Source of the DNA: Candidatus Dojkabacteria bacterium
Lineage (GTDB): Bacteria; Patescibacteriota; Dojkabacteria; SC72
Assembly: GCA_018056375.1 (NCBI GenBank)
Contig: JAGPFQ010000001.1
Location: 1-39,994, forward strand
Direction of reading: 5' to 3'
DNA: 39,994 nucleotides
This document shows positions 7,476-15,337 of the stretch, in pieces. Each line of letters begins with the position of its first letter. Positions within the stretch are counted from its first letter, which is position 1. A program made the position numbers and the translations under genes. Below the pieces are notes generated by a model. The model was not told the DNA's origin. It saw only the letters and a list, made by a program, of their open reading frames with translations, and did not search any database.

Positions 7476-10157
7476 ATGAAGAATATTAGATTTAGAGCTA
7501 ATAAAAAGACATTAGTAATGCTACTAGTAGTTTTCTTAATATTAGTTGGTACTGGTGGTTTCCTATTATGGAGAGTTAATCAACAAGATACTGTAGCTCC
7601 TACGGATAGTGATGCTGGTGGAGGTGGTGGAAATGGTAGTGGTATACCTTGTTGTTGTGATAGCGTAAAGAAATCATGTGATGGAATTTCTGCTTGCAAG
7701 TATAAATATGTTTGTAAAAAAGAGGGTATCTGTTTAGCTCCTAAAACATGTGGAGGAAGAGATACAGGCCATTCATGTAATACTGACAAGGATTGTGAAA
7801 CTTGTGCAGAATATGGGTGTGTAAAGCCAGGAATTTGTAAGCCAAGTAAAGTATGTAGTACTAATCCTAATAAAAGCTGTAGAACAGATGATGAGTGTTG
7901 TGAACAAGGATGTATTAGAAAAAATACAGAGGAGTGTAAATTTGCATCTAGTGGAGGTGTATGTAAACATAACAGAAGTATATCTTGCGGCGAAGATAGT
8001 GACTGTTGCCAGGAAATAGAAAAAATTCTTGATAGCCCTGTTCCTAAGTGTACCTGTACAATGCTCGAAGGTTGTTGTCATAATGTTAATCAGTGTAAAA
8101 CGACTCCTCCAGGTGGTACTAGTAGACCAGATTGTCCATATAACTGTGTATGGCCATTTGTTTCTTGGTACTTTACAGGTGAACTTGAGGGAACAGAAAA
8201 AGGTTGTCAATGTGCACCATGTGATTATGATAGACCAGGAGCTGGTCCATATTGTTTGGATAATGCTCCTACATGTAACCCTGGAGCTTGTCCTGCAGGG
8301 TATCAAGAACATACATATGATTGGAATTGTAATGCAATGATGAATGGAGGTTTAGATAGATTAAATGCCTTCCTAAGAGAAAATGGAGTCCCAAATCCAA
8401 GACTATGTGGTGCTGGTAATAATGATAAAATATGTGTAACAGAATGCAAAGCAAAATGTGCTGGGTGTAATAATGAGTATAAAGCATATAGATATTGTGT
8501 AAAAGAAACTCCTGCACCTACTTGTGGTGATGGTAATCTAGATCCAGGAGAACAGTGCGATCCACCAGGCTCCACATGTGCTAATGGCCAGATATGTAGT
8601 ACTGATTGTACATGTCCAGAACCAGCACCTACTTGTGGTGATGGTAATCTAGATCCCGGAGAAGAATGTGATCCACCAGGTAGCACTTGTACTAATGGTC
8701 AAACATGTAACACTGATTGTAAGTGTCCTGAACCTCCTCGAGGACCAGAAGTCTGTGATGGTGTAGGTAAAGGGGATAAGATAATATTTAGCAATGGAAG
8801 AGAAGTAGATGGTAAGTATATTTACAACAACCATGAAGAAGTTCAATATGAATATGTAATGGGGGATAGTGAGGGTATAAACTTAGTACCGGGAGAACAC
8901 TATGTGAAAGTAAAAGTTGGAACAACTGATATCATTGGTTCTCGTCTACATCCTCAACCAACACTAACACCTAGTACTGGAAGTCCTAAGAAGGTAACTA
9001 TTCAAGGAAAACTAAACACATCGCTTCAACGTTTAAGTCCGGGAATAAAGCCCATGAGTATATTCTGGAAGCGAGTAGGAGAAACAGGAGCATATAGTGC
9101 AGCTTGTCAAGCCAAGAGAAGCTTTACCATTAATGCATGTGATGCAGTTGGAGCAAAATGGTCAATCTTACCTCCAAAGAAAATTACAGTAGGTAAAGAA
9201 ATCCCATTTAAATATATTACAGGTGATACCGATGGTGTTGATAATGCAAGTATAACTGTGTTGCTAGGGGAAGATTCTGTAAGTGTAACCAAAAAATCCC
9301 TGACTAATGGTATGGTTGAGATAACTGGAGAACTATCCTCATTAGAGACAGGGAATTACACTTTAGAAATAAAATGGAAAGATATATATGGAGCTGGCAA
9401 TACAACCCCTTGTTATGCAAAAGCAGAATTTGAGGTAGTTGAAAGAAGAGTACCAGATTGGGATATAGATAAAGTTGCGGCAGAGACATGTATAGATGAT
9501 CGTACAGAAAATCCTAAAGCTAAGATAACCAATACCATAACAGTAACAAATAATGGAGATGGTGTAGGTGGTTTGAAAAATATAGTTGACACATTAGATA
9601 CTAAGGTTGTTGGAGGTACAGTAACAGATATCTCTCATGGTGGAGTATATGCAAATGGTAAGATAACATGGACTTTTGAGACTGGTTCAGAGTTAGCCAA
9701 CTACAACCCAGGGCAATCTAAAACATTTACATACTCCTACATAGTAGAAAAAGATAAATTTGGTATCTATGACAACACAGCAGTTGCAACAACAGCAGGA
9801 GATAATACACTAGAAGCAGGAGCTAGTATAGAGGCAAGATGTAATGTTGTAACTCCAACCTGTGGTGATGGTAAAGTTGATAAAGATAAAGGCGAACAGT
9901 GTGATCCACCAGGCAGTACATGTATAAATGCTTATGGTCAAGAGAGTATATGTACAGACCTATGTGCTTGTCCAGGAGAAACTCCAATACCAAAGACAGG
10001 TCTATTTGATGAATCTGAAAACATTGTCATATTGGGTGCAGTCATACTATTTGCAGGTCTAGGATGGACATGGATAAGTAATACATATTCTGTGGTAAAC
10101 GGTAAATTAGTTCAGCGAAGAAAAGAGCAATTTGAACAAAGGGTGGTCAAAAAGTAA
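7476..10157 (+). CDS. Surface protein 3: large Cys-rich protein with two membrane anchors
   Basis: This 893-residue protein begins with the same membrane helix and LLWRVNQQDTVAPTDSDAG motif as proteins 1 and 2. A Gly-rich spacer leads to an exceptionally Cys-rich region (about 59-345), with runs such as CCCD and C-x(2-6)-C patterns expected of disulfide-knotted modules. Two near-identical 37-residue units starting CGDGNLDPGE lie at about 347-421, and a third variant near 796. Between them are Ig-like strands (about 425-660) and a DUF11-like repeat (about 676-787) with NTITVTNNGDG and YNPGQSKTFTYSY. The end, IPKTGLFDESENI plus a membrane helix and a basic tail, matches surface protein 1. So many cysteines imply an oxidising extracellular site. 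The binding partner is unknown. Confidence 0.82.
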   Translation: MKNIRFRANKKTLVMLLVVFLILVGTGGFLLWRVNQQDTVAPTDSDAGGGGGNGSGIPCCCDSVKKSCDGISACKYKYVCKKEGICLAPKTCGGRDTGHSCNTDKDCETCAEYGCVKPGICKPSKVCSTNPNKSCRTDDECCEQGCIRKNTEECKFASSGGVCKHNRSISCGEDSDCCQEIEKILDSPVPKCTCTMLEGCCHNVNQCKTTPPGGTSRPDCPYNCVWPFVSWYFTGELEGTEKGCQCAPCDYDRPGAGPYCLDNAPTCNPGACPAGYQEHTYDWNCNAMMNGGLDRLNAFLRENGVPNPRLCGAGNNDKICVTECKAKCAGCNNEYKAYRYCVKETPAPTCGDGNLDPGEQCDPPGSTCANGQICSTDCTCPEPAPTCGDGNLDPGEECDPPGSTCTNGQTCNTDCKCPEPPRGPEVCDGVGKGDKIIFSNGREVDGKYIYNNHEEVQYEYVMGDSEGINLVPGEHYVKVKVGTTDIIGSRLHPQPTLTPSTGSPKKVTIQGKLNTSLQRLSPGIKPMSIFWKRVGETGAYSAACQAKRSFTINACDAVGAKWSILPPKKITVGKEIPFKYITGDTDGVDNASITVLLGEDSVSVTKKSLTNGMVEITGELSSLETGNYTLEIKWKDIYGAGNTTPCYAKAEFEVVERRVPDWDIDKVAAETCIDDRTENPKAKITNTITVTNNGDGVGGLKNIVDTLDTKVVGGTVTDISHGGVYANGKITWTFETGSELANYNPGQSKTFTYSYIVEKDKFGIYDNTAVATTAGDNTLEAGASIEARCNVVTPTCGDGKVDKDKGEQCDPPGSTCINAYGQESICTDLCACPGETPIPKTGLFDESENIVILGAVILFAGLGWTWISNTYSVVNGKLVQRRKEQFEQRVVKK
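8514..8735 (+). repeat. Tandem 111-bp repeat inside surface protein 3
   Basis: Two direct copies with exact 111-base (37-codon) spacing start at 8514 and 8625, each encoding APTCGDGNLDPGE and then CDPPGSTC. The first 25 or so bases of each copy are identical, which suggests recent duplication. A diverged third unit starts near 9859. Confidence 0.8.
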
Positions 10158-10200
10158 GATCTTGTGATATAATCAGGTTGCATTTTTAATTTAAGGAGGT
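10144..10200 (+). promoter_or_regulatory. Promoter and strong ribosome binding site of rpsU
   Basis: Extended -10 TGaTATAAT (TATAAT at 10168-10173) with a weak -35, TGGTCA (10144-10149), inside the end of the upstream gene. AAGGAGGT (10193-10200) sits 4 bases before the ATG and is the strongest Shine-Dalgarno sequence in the window, fitting a highly translated ribosomal gene. Confidence 0.65.
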
Positions 10201-10204
10201 TACT

Positions 10205-10405
10205 ATGGCAGTTATCGTACACTCTAACGAAAACATAGACAGTGCTTTAAGAAGACTTCACAGAGAAGTCCTTAGAGAAAAAACTCTAGAAACTTTCAAA
10301 AACAAGCAGTACAGAATTAAAAAATCTGACCTTGAGATTGCCAAGAGAAAAGAATGGGCAAAAAGAAAGAGAAGAAGAAGAGCAGCTGCAAGAAGAGCTA
10401 GATAA
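10205..10405 (+). CDS. rpsU: 30S ribosomal protein S21
   Basis: S21 is a small, basic protein of the 30S platform near the anti-Shine-Dalgarno region. The 66-residue product shows the family pattern: VIVHSNENIDSALRRLHREV at the start, then the strongly basic C-terminus (KRKEWAKRKRRRRAAARRAR). It has its own promoter and an excellent ribosome binding site. As in many bacteria it is followed by yqeY, with an 18-base gap and then ybeY, so the three are likely cotranscribed. Confidence 0.95.
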   Translation: MAVIVHSNENIDSALRRLHREVLREKTLETFKNKQYRIKKSDLEIAKRKEWAKRKRRRRAAARRAR

Positions 10406-10423
10406 TTTTATCTACAAACCATT

Positions 10424-10867
10424 ATGTCCCTTTTAGAAACTTTGAGAAAAGATATGATTTTGGCTACAAAAGAGAAGAATGTATCCAAGATGGATATCCT
10501 TAAAATGGCTTTAGCTACTCTCAAGAATGAGGAAATTGCACAAGGTAAAGAATTGACAGATGAAGGAGTAGAGAAAGTTTTAAGAAAAGAAGTAAAAAAG
10601 ATAGAAGATTCAATAGAACAGTTTGGTCAAATGGGCAGAGAAGATTTAGTAACGAAAGAAAAAGAACAACTAGGGTATTTAGAAGAATATCTACCAGAAC
10701 TAATGTCTGAAGAAGAGGTAGAAAAGATAGTTAAGGGAAAAATAGAGGAGGTAGGTGCTCAAGGAATGAGTGATATGGGTAAGGTTATGGGGATAGTTAT
10801 GAAAGAAATCTCTGGGAAAGCTGACGGTAATTTAGTAAAACAGATTGTTCAAAAACACTTGCAGTAA
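10424..10867 (+). CDS. yqeY: YqeY/GatB-tail family protein
   Basis: This is a 147-residue, entirely helical protein homologous to the tail domain of GatB, the amidotransferase subunit that binds tRNA. Recognisable features are LRKDMILATKEKN at the start, TLKNEEIAQGKELTDEGVEKVLRKEVK, EYLPELMSEEEVEKIV and MSDMGKVMGIVMKEISGKADG near the end. Stand-alone YqeY proteins often neighbour rpsU, as here. The exact function is not settled; RNA or tRNA binding is inferred from GatB. Confidence 0.92.
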   Translation: MSLLETLRKDMILATKEKNVSKMDILKMALATLKNEEIAQGKELTDEGVEKVLRKEVKKIEDSIEQFGQMGREDLVTKEKEQLGYLEEYLPELMSEEEVEKIVKGKIEEVGAQGMSDMGKVMGIVMKEISGKADGNLVKQIVQKHLQ

Positions 10868-10869
10868 TA

Positions 10870-11295
10870 ATGAAATTAGATATATATAACTGGGAATTAC
10901 TTAAGGAAGTTTCTCCTAAATTTTCAATTTCTTTAAAAAAATTAGAGAAAGCTCTAAAAGAGCAATTTTCTGAGTACAATCTTTTTCAGGTGGGTATAGT
11001 TTGTGTTAATAGTGAGTATATACATAGGCTTAATTTAGAGTATAGAAAGAAGAACTATGTTACAGATGTGTTATCATTTAACCTTGATACAGAGCCATTA
11101 GTTGCAGAAGTATACATTTGTCCTGAGTATATATTTTCTAATACAAAACCATCACTTTTTGAAGAAGAGATAGTTAGGAATATAGTTCATGGTCTTTTAC
11201 ACATAGTAGGATACGACCATGGTGAGGATATGGAAAAAACAGAAATGTTGGTTAAACAGGAGGATATTGTTAAGAAGATTTTTAATACACTCTAA
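10870..11295 (+). CDS. ybeY: Endoribonuclease YbeY (16S rRNA maturation)
   Basis: YbeY is a single-strand-specific, zinc-dependent endoribonuclease acting in 16S rRNA 3' end maturation and ribosome quality control. The signature HGLLHIVGYDHGED, with the three zinc-binding histidines, lies near residues 110-123. YRKKNYVTDVLSFNLD is the usual upstream motif. The 141-residue length is normal. It begins 2 bases after the yqeY stop, so translation is probably coupled. Confidence 0.94.
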   Translation: MKLDIYNWELLKEVSPKFSISLKKLEKALKEQFSEYNLFQVGIVCVNSEYIHRLNLEYRKKNYVTDVLSFNLDTEPLVAEVYICPEYIFSNTKPSLFEEEIVRNIVHGLLHIVGYDHGEDMEKTEMLVKQEDIVKKIFNTL

Positions 11296-11304
11296 CTGTT
11301 TTTA

Positions 11305-11313
11305 TGGTATAAT
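11305..11313 (+). promoter_or_regulatory. Extended -10 promoter of the small RNA
   Basis: TGgTATAAT, a perfect extended -10, directly after ybeY. The predicted transcription start is about 11320-11321, right at the beginning of the structured RNA. No good -35 is visible. Confidence 0.6.
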
Positions 11314-11320
11314 TAAGATA

Positions 11321-11411
11321 CAAGGCTGGGCAGACCCCGTCCTCGATTGAGATAGGGAAACTTATCAAAAAGATCGCTAGTAAGGGGGGGTAGTCACCCA
11401 GCTTTATTTTT
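11321..11411 (+). ncRNA. Unidentified structured small RNA, about 90 nt
   Basis: One long rod can be drawn by hand. A closing 9-bp helix pairs 11322-11330 with 11397-11405. ACCCC (11334-11338) pairs with GGGGU (11387-11391). CCU/AGG and CGAU (11344-11347)/AUCG (11373-11376) lead to an apical 6-bp stem, 11351-11356 with 11361-11366, capped by a GAAA tetraloop (11357-11360). An A-rich internal loop (11367-11371) faces UGA. A T-rich tail (11403-11412) follows the closing helix, as in an intrinsic terminator. It has its own extended -10 promoter and no plus-strand gene follows for 600 bases, so a stand-alone RNA is more likely than a riboswitch. It lacks the conserved SRP RNA loop bases (GGAAGCAGCC) and matches no riboswitch I know. 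Confidence 0.65.
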
Positions 11412-11913
11412 TAAGAATAATCTCTTTTAGATCTTCTCTGTCAAAGATTAACAATCTAGATATTTCTTTGCCTCTATTTCTCTTGTTGTACATACTTAAC
11501 TGTTCTGCAACTTTTCTTTCTAAAGAAGCTCCTTTCAAATCTATAATATAATACTTTTTACCAGAAATAACTCCTCGTTTAATTAGTCCAGAGATACTTC
11601 CATAACTTTGTTTTGCTGGTCTCTTCAATTCCCACTCAATACCATTCCATATAAAGTCCTTTGTGGGGATATAACCACCTTTAGGAGAGGGTTGAGCTCT
11701 GTTTATCCAAGTAATTGTATATCCCAAATCTGTAAACTTTTGTGTAAAATCTTTTTCTTCTGTCTTTAAGATATCCCTATTCTCATAATCTTCTAAATTC
11801 AGTCCAATCCTCTTGTGTAAAGGAGTATCTCTTAACTTCCTCAATTCTATCTTTGATAGCTTAGGTTTTCGTATAGCTTTAAGACTCTTTGTTTTAGAAA
11901 CAACTTTCCTCAT
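11404..11913 (-). CDS. Putative nuclease, CdiA-CT/PD-(D/E)xK-like
   Basis: The product is a 169-residue soluble protein with a very basic first 35 residues. The C-terminal half has TKDFIWNGIEWELKRP, that is an Asp followed by a strand and E-x-K, then SYGSISGLIKRG and YYIIDLKG. This D...ExK arrangement and order of elements resembles the C-terminal nuclease domains of contact-dependent inhibition toxins and related PD-(D/E)xK-like enzymes, so DNA or tRNA cleavage is possible. The function is inferred from motif shape only. The gene runs against its neighbours, and its stop codon lies in the terminator tail of the small RNA. No immunity gene is recognisable beside it. Confidence 0.6.
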   Translation of the reverse strand: MRKVVSKTKSLKAIRKPKLSKIELRKLRDTPLHKRIGLNLEDYENRDILKTEEKDFTQKFTDLGYTITWINRAQPSPKGGYIPTKDFIWNGIEWELKRPAKQSYGSISGLIKRGVISGKKYYIIDLKGASLERKVAEQLSMYNKRNRGKEISRLLIFDREDLKEIILKK

Positions 11914-11977
11914 CCATAGATTCTAAACAAAAGAAATTAAATCTAGATTAACTCTGTGAATAATAATTGGGATGGGA

Positions 11978-11983
11978 TATAAT
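11978..11983 (+). promoter_or_regulatory. Probable -10 box of the pth-mfd unit
   Basis: A perfect TATAAT lies 26 bases before the pth ATG, in the divergent gap between the putative nuclease and pth. No convincing -35 is seen. Confidence 0.4.
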
Positions 11984-12009
11984 TTATCAATAGTTCAAAA
12001 CATACTTCA

Positions 12010-12570
12010 ATGAAACTAATAGTAGGATTAGGAAATCCAGGTAAAAAATATCAAACAACTAGACATAATACAGGGTTTCTCTTTCTTGATATGCTTAGAG
12101 AAACATTCCTTTTTCAAAAAGGATACAGAGTAACAGAATGGGAAGAAGAGAAAACATTCATGTCTGAACTATCTTTTCTTAAAAAAGGTTCTCAGGTTGT
12201 AGCCATCTTTCAAAAACCCTTAACTTTTATGAACAACTCTGGTCAAGCAGTAGGAAAAATTGTTAAAAAGTATGATATTGATGTCAAGAAAGATTTAATA
12301 CTAGTACATGATGATTTAGATTTGCCTCTAGGTAAATACAAATTACAATATGAAAAATCTCCAGATGGTCATAATGGAGTCATAGATGTCGAGAACATTT
12401 TAAAAACTAAAGAATTTTTAAGATTAAGATTAGGAATTGAGAGTAGAACAGGTAAGGAGATTCCAGGGGATGCATTTGTGTTGATGAACTTTAGTGAAGA
12501 TGAACAACTTCTCTTAGATGAAGTATTTCAAGATGCACTTAAATCAATTCTAGGAGAGATACTACTTTAA
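12010..12570 (+). CDS. pth: Peptidyl-tRNA hydrolase
   Basis: Pth releases peptides from prematurely dropped peptidyl-tRNA. The N-terminus IVGLGNPGKKYQTTRHNTGF includes the catalytic histidine and substrate-binding asparagine. KPLTFMNNSGQAV and VHDDLDLPLGKYKLQ follow with the conserved Asp. The usual GGxGGHNGL is relaxed to SPDGHNGV, and then LRLRLGIE. Length (186) is normal. It is followed after 2 bases by mfd, so the two are probably cotranscribed. Confidence 0.95.
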   Translation: MKLIVGLGNPGKKYQTTRHNTGFLFLDMLRETFLFQKGYRVTEWEEEKTFMSELSFLKKGSQVVAIFQKPLTFMNNSGQAVGKIVKKYDIDVKKDLILVHDDLDLPLGKYKLQYEKSPDGHNGVIDVENILKTKEFLRLRLGIESRTGKEIPGDAFVLMNFSEDEQLLLDEVFQDALKSILGEILL

Positions 12571-12572
12571 AT

Positions 12573-14990
12573 ATGGATACTTTTAGTGAAAAACTTCTCT
12601 CTAATTCTGCAGATTTGAAAGAGAAGATATCAGAGGTAAGAGCTGTTACAGGTGTAGATGAACAATATCTAGAATTTGTAGCTGAGTACTTAGGTCTTCT
12701 TTTAGGTAAATCTGTATGGCTTACTAGAAGTAAAAACAAAGAAGACATACTCTCTGATGAAAACTCTCTTTTGATTGAAGAAGGTGGAAAACTAGATATT
12801 AAGAAGTTATCAAGTTTAGGATATGAAAGGGTAGATAGAGTATGGAATGAAGGAGAATTTGCTATCCTAGGAGATATTTTAATCATCTGGGCTTTTAGCA
12901 TGCAGAATATTCTAAGGGTAAGCTTCCTAGGAGAGAAGATAGAGAGTATTGATATTGTTACAAGTGATAGTAGGAAGAAGATAGAATCTGTTAAGAGAAG
13001 GGTATTATTAAGTGAGTCTTCAGATTTGATTTTAGGTAATGAGGATGTAGAAGATTCGATTAGAATTGAAGTAAAAGAGAATATTGGTCTTTTACCAGAT
13101 GAAGCTGTTAATTTAGGTATTCATTCAATCCCTAATTTAGAGATGTATTCATCTGTACATGCAGTTAGAGAAATAGTTAAGAATTTTAAGAGTAGGGGTT
13201 ACACAATTCTGTATTTAACTGGTAACTATGATAGATACAAATTGGAGGTTGAGGATAGTCTTAAGAGTGAAATTGACTTGGTATACAGTGATATGGGTGT
13301 TTGGAAAAACCTAATTAAAAGGGGGTTTGTTTTTTCTAAACAAAATGTATTGGTTTTAACAGATATGGAGGTGTTGGGTGAGGTAGACCTTTCTGAATTC
13401 TGGACTAAAAATATGGGAATGGATCCTGGTTCGGTTGAGATTTTGAAGAAGATAATACCTGGTGACTATGTTGTACATGAAGATCATGGTATTGGTAGAT
13501 ATGTAGATATACAGATGAGAGAGGGTGGGTATTACATTCAGATATCATATGCAGGTAAAGATAGGTTGTTTGTGCCCCTCACAGCCTCTGAGAAGCTTAC
13601 AAAGTACATTGGTGCAGCAAAAGCCAAGCCAGTTTTAACAGGGCTTAATAGCGGGGCTTGGAGGAGGATTTCTAAGAAGGCAAGAGAGAGAGCTGAGAGT
13701 ATTGCAAAGGAACTTCTCCAACTTTATGCATTGAGAGAAACTTCAACTATTGATCCAGCACTTTTAGAAGAAGGAGAGTTAAGTGAGTTTGAAGTTTTTG
13801 TTAATAATTTTGAATACAAGGATACTGATGACCAACTTCTAGCAACTAAACAATTGGTGGATGATTTACAGAGTGGTAAGCCGATGGATAGGTTGTTGGT
13901 TGGAGATGTAGGGTATGGTAAGACAGAGATTGCTATGAGAGCTATGTTTGCAGTTGTTAATAGTGGAAAACAGGTTGCTCTTCTTGCACCAACAACAATT
14001 TTGGTATCCCAGCATCTTGCTGTCTTAAGAAAAAGATTTGAAGGTACACCTTTTAATATTCAAGCACTCTCTAGAATGGTATCAGAAGAAGAAAAACAGA
14101 AGGTAATTGAGGGTTTGAAAAACGGTAGTGTAGATATTGTAGTTGGAACTCATGCACTTTTGAGTGATAGTGTAAATTTCAAAGATTTGGGTCTTCTTGT
14201 TGTAGATGAGGAACAGAAGTTTGGAGTGAAGCAGAAGGAGAAGATAAAAGGGAAGAAGTTAAATACTAATGTGCTTTCCCTTACAGCTACTCCCATACCT
14301 AGAACTTTAAATATGGCTCTACTTGGTATTAGGGATATCTCTGTATTAGCAACACCTCCTAGTGGTAGGCAGGAGATATTGAATCATTTTGGTAAGTTTA
14401 ATTGGGATAGTGTAAGAGAGGCAATACAGAAGGAGTTGAATAGGGGTGGGCAGGTGTATTTTTTGCATAATAGGGTAGAGACAATACAGAATGTATATGA
14501 TAGGTTGGTCAAGTTGTTTCCCCATGTGCAAACGGTAGTGGTTCATGGTCAGATGGGTGTTCAAACTTTGTCTAGGAATATGGAGAGTTTTGTAAAGGGG
14601 GATGCTAAGATATTGCTTTGTACTACGATAATTGAGAATGGGTTGGATATCCCAAGTGTAAATACTTTGATAGTTGATGATGCTACAATGTTGGGTCTTG
14701 CACAAATGTATCAGATTAGGGGGAGGATAGGGAGGTCCAAGGTTCAAGCTAATGCATATTTCTTCTTTGATACACTGAGGGGAGATTCTGCTTTGAGGTT
14801 GGAAGCATTAAAGAGTTCTCAAGAGTTAGGGTCTGGTTTTCTTCTTTCAAACAGAGATTTGGAGATTAGAGGGGCGGGGGATATATTAGGAAGAAATCAA
14901 TCAGGAGCTATTAATTCTGTGGGTTATGGTTTGTATTCACAGATGCTTGCTGAAGCGGTTGATAGTTACAAGGAAAAAACTGTTAGCTAA
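12573..14990 (+). CDS. mfd: Transcription-repair coupling factor, shortened
   Basis: Mfd removes stalled RNA polymerase and recruits excision repair. The RNA polymerase-interacting domain starts near residue 292 (PGDYVVHEDHGIGRYV). It is followed by the RecG-like translocase: GDVGYGKTE (Walker A, about 443), LLAPTTILVSQHL, DEEQKFGVKQKEKIK, LSLTATPIPRTLNMAL, and IENGLDIP with QIRGRIGRS. The protein has 805 residues against about 1150 in E. coli. The region before the interaction domain is about 180 residues shorter than in E. coli. The chain ends soon after NRDLEIRGAGDILG, so the C-terminal autoinhibitory domain (D7) is missing. UvrA recruitment and self-inhibition may therefore differ. The assignment is safe because RecG lacks the interaction domain. 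Confidence 0.93.
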   Translation: MDTFSEKLLSNSADLKEKISEVRAVTGVDEQYLEFVAEYLGLLLGKSVWLTRSKNKEDILSDENSLLIEEGGKLDIKKLSSLGYERVDRVWNEGEFAILGDILIIWAFSMQNILRVSFLGEKIESIDIVTSDSRKKIESVKRRVLLSESSDLILGNEDVEDSIRIEVKENIGLLPDEAVNLGIHSIPNLEMYSSVHAVREIVKNFKSRGYTILYLTGNYDRYKLEVEDSLKSEIDLVYSDMGVWKNLIKRGFVFSKQNVLVLTDMEVLGEVDLSEFWTKNMGMDPGSVEILKKIIPGDYVVHEDHGIGRYVDIQMREGGYYIQISYAGKDRLFVPLTASEKLTKYIGAAKAKPVLTGLNSGAWRRISKKARERAESIAKELLQLYALRETSTIDPALLEEGELSEFEVFVNNFEYKDTDDQLLATKQLVDDLQSGKPMDRLLVGDVGYGKTEIAMRAMFAVVNSGKQVALLAPTTILVSQHLAVLRKRFEGTPFNIQALSRMVSEEEKQKVIEGLKNGSVDIVVGTHALLSDSVNFKDLGLLVVDEEQKFGVKQKEKIKGKKLNTNVLSLTATPIPRTLNMALLGIRDISVLATPPSGRQEILNHFGKFNWDSVREAIQKELNRGGQVYFLHNRVETIQNVYDRLVKLFPHVQTVVVHGQMGVQTLSRNMESFVKGDAKILLCTTIIENGLDIPSVNTLIVDDATMLGLAQMYQIRGRIGRSKVQANAYFFFDTLRGDSALRLEALKSSQELGSGFLLSNRDLEIRGAGDILGRNQSGAINSVGYGLYSQMLAEAVDSYKEKTVS

Positions 14991-15007
14991 TTTCCTATAC
15001 AGGGTTA

Positions 15008-15035
15008 TTGACATATGCCAGAAACTATGTATAAT
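15008..15035 (+). promoter_or_regulatory. Near-consensus sigma70 promoter of the DUF5320/DUF134 pair
   Basis: Perfect TTGACA (15008-15013), 16-base spacer, perfect TATAAT (15030-15035). A second TATAAT lies at 15045-15050. A GGGGGT Shine-Dalgarno-like run precedes the ATG at 15079. It is the best-scoring promoter by eye in the window. Confidence 0.8.
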
Positions 15036-15078
15036 GGTGGTGTATATAATATAAATGTTTTGAAAGGGGGTAAAGAAT

Positions 15079-15321
15079 ATGCCAAAGAGAGATGGAACAG
15101 GTCCTATGAGACAAGGACCTATGACAGGTCGAGGTTTAGGTAAATGTAATAATAGTGACAATGAGAAGTTTGGAACTGGTCGAGGAATGGGTAGGGGTCT
15201 GGGAAGAAGTTTAGTTAATCAAAAGGACTCTTCAAAAACAGAAAAAGAACTATTAACAGAGCAGAAAGCTATTTTGCAAAATCAACTCGAAGCTGTTGAT
15301 AAACAACTAGAGAATCTTTAA
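15079..15321 (+). CDS. DUF5320 family small protein
   Basis: An 80-residue protein starting MPKRDGTGPMRQGPMTGRG, the hallmark of DUF5320, followed by Gly/Arg-rich GRGMGRGLGR and a C-terminal coiled-coil helix (about 50-80) ending EAVDKQLENL. The function is unknown. Such proteins are common in anaerobic bacteria and archaea beside DUF134 and NifX/NifB-like metal-cluster proteins. Here it sits 16 bases before a DUF134 gene under a strong promoter. Confidence 0.85.
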   Translation: MPKRDGTGPMRQGPMTGRGLGKCNNSDNEKFGTGRGMGRGLGRSLVNQKDSSKTEKELLTEQKAILQNQLEAVDKQLENL

Positions 15322-15337
15322 TGTAAGAACAACTGAT

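Noticed and set aside
8029-8340. Overlapping 103-residue plus-strand frame and several minus-strand frames inside surface protein 3
   Set aside because: They are shadow frames of a Cys-rich gene with no family features. The main frame has clear repeats and sorting signals.
11321-11411. Small RNA as SRP (4.5S) RNA
   Set aside because: Size and rod shape fit, but the invariant GGAAGCAGCC side of the M-domain loop and its partner are absent.
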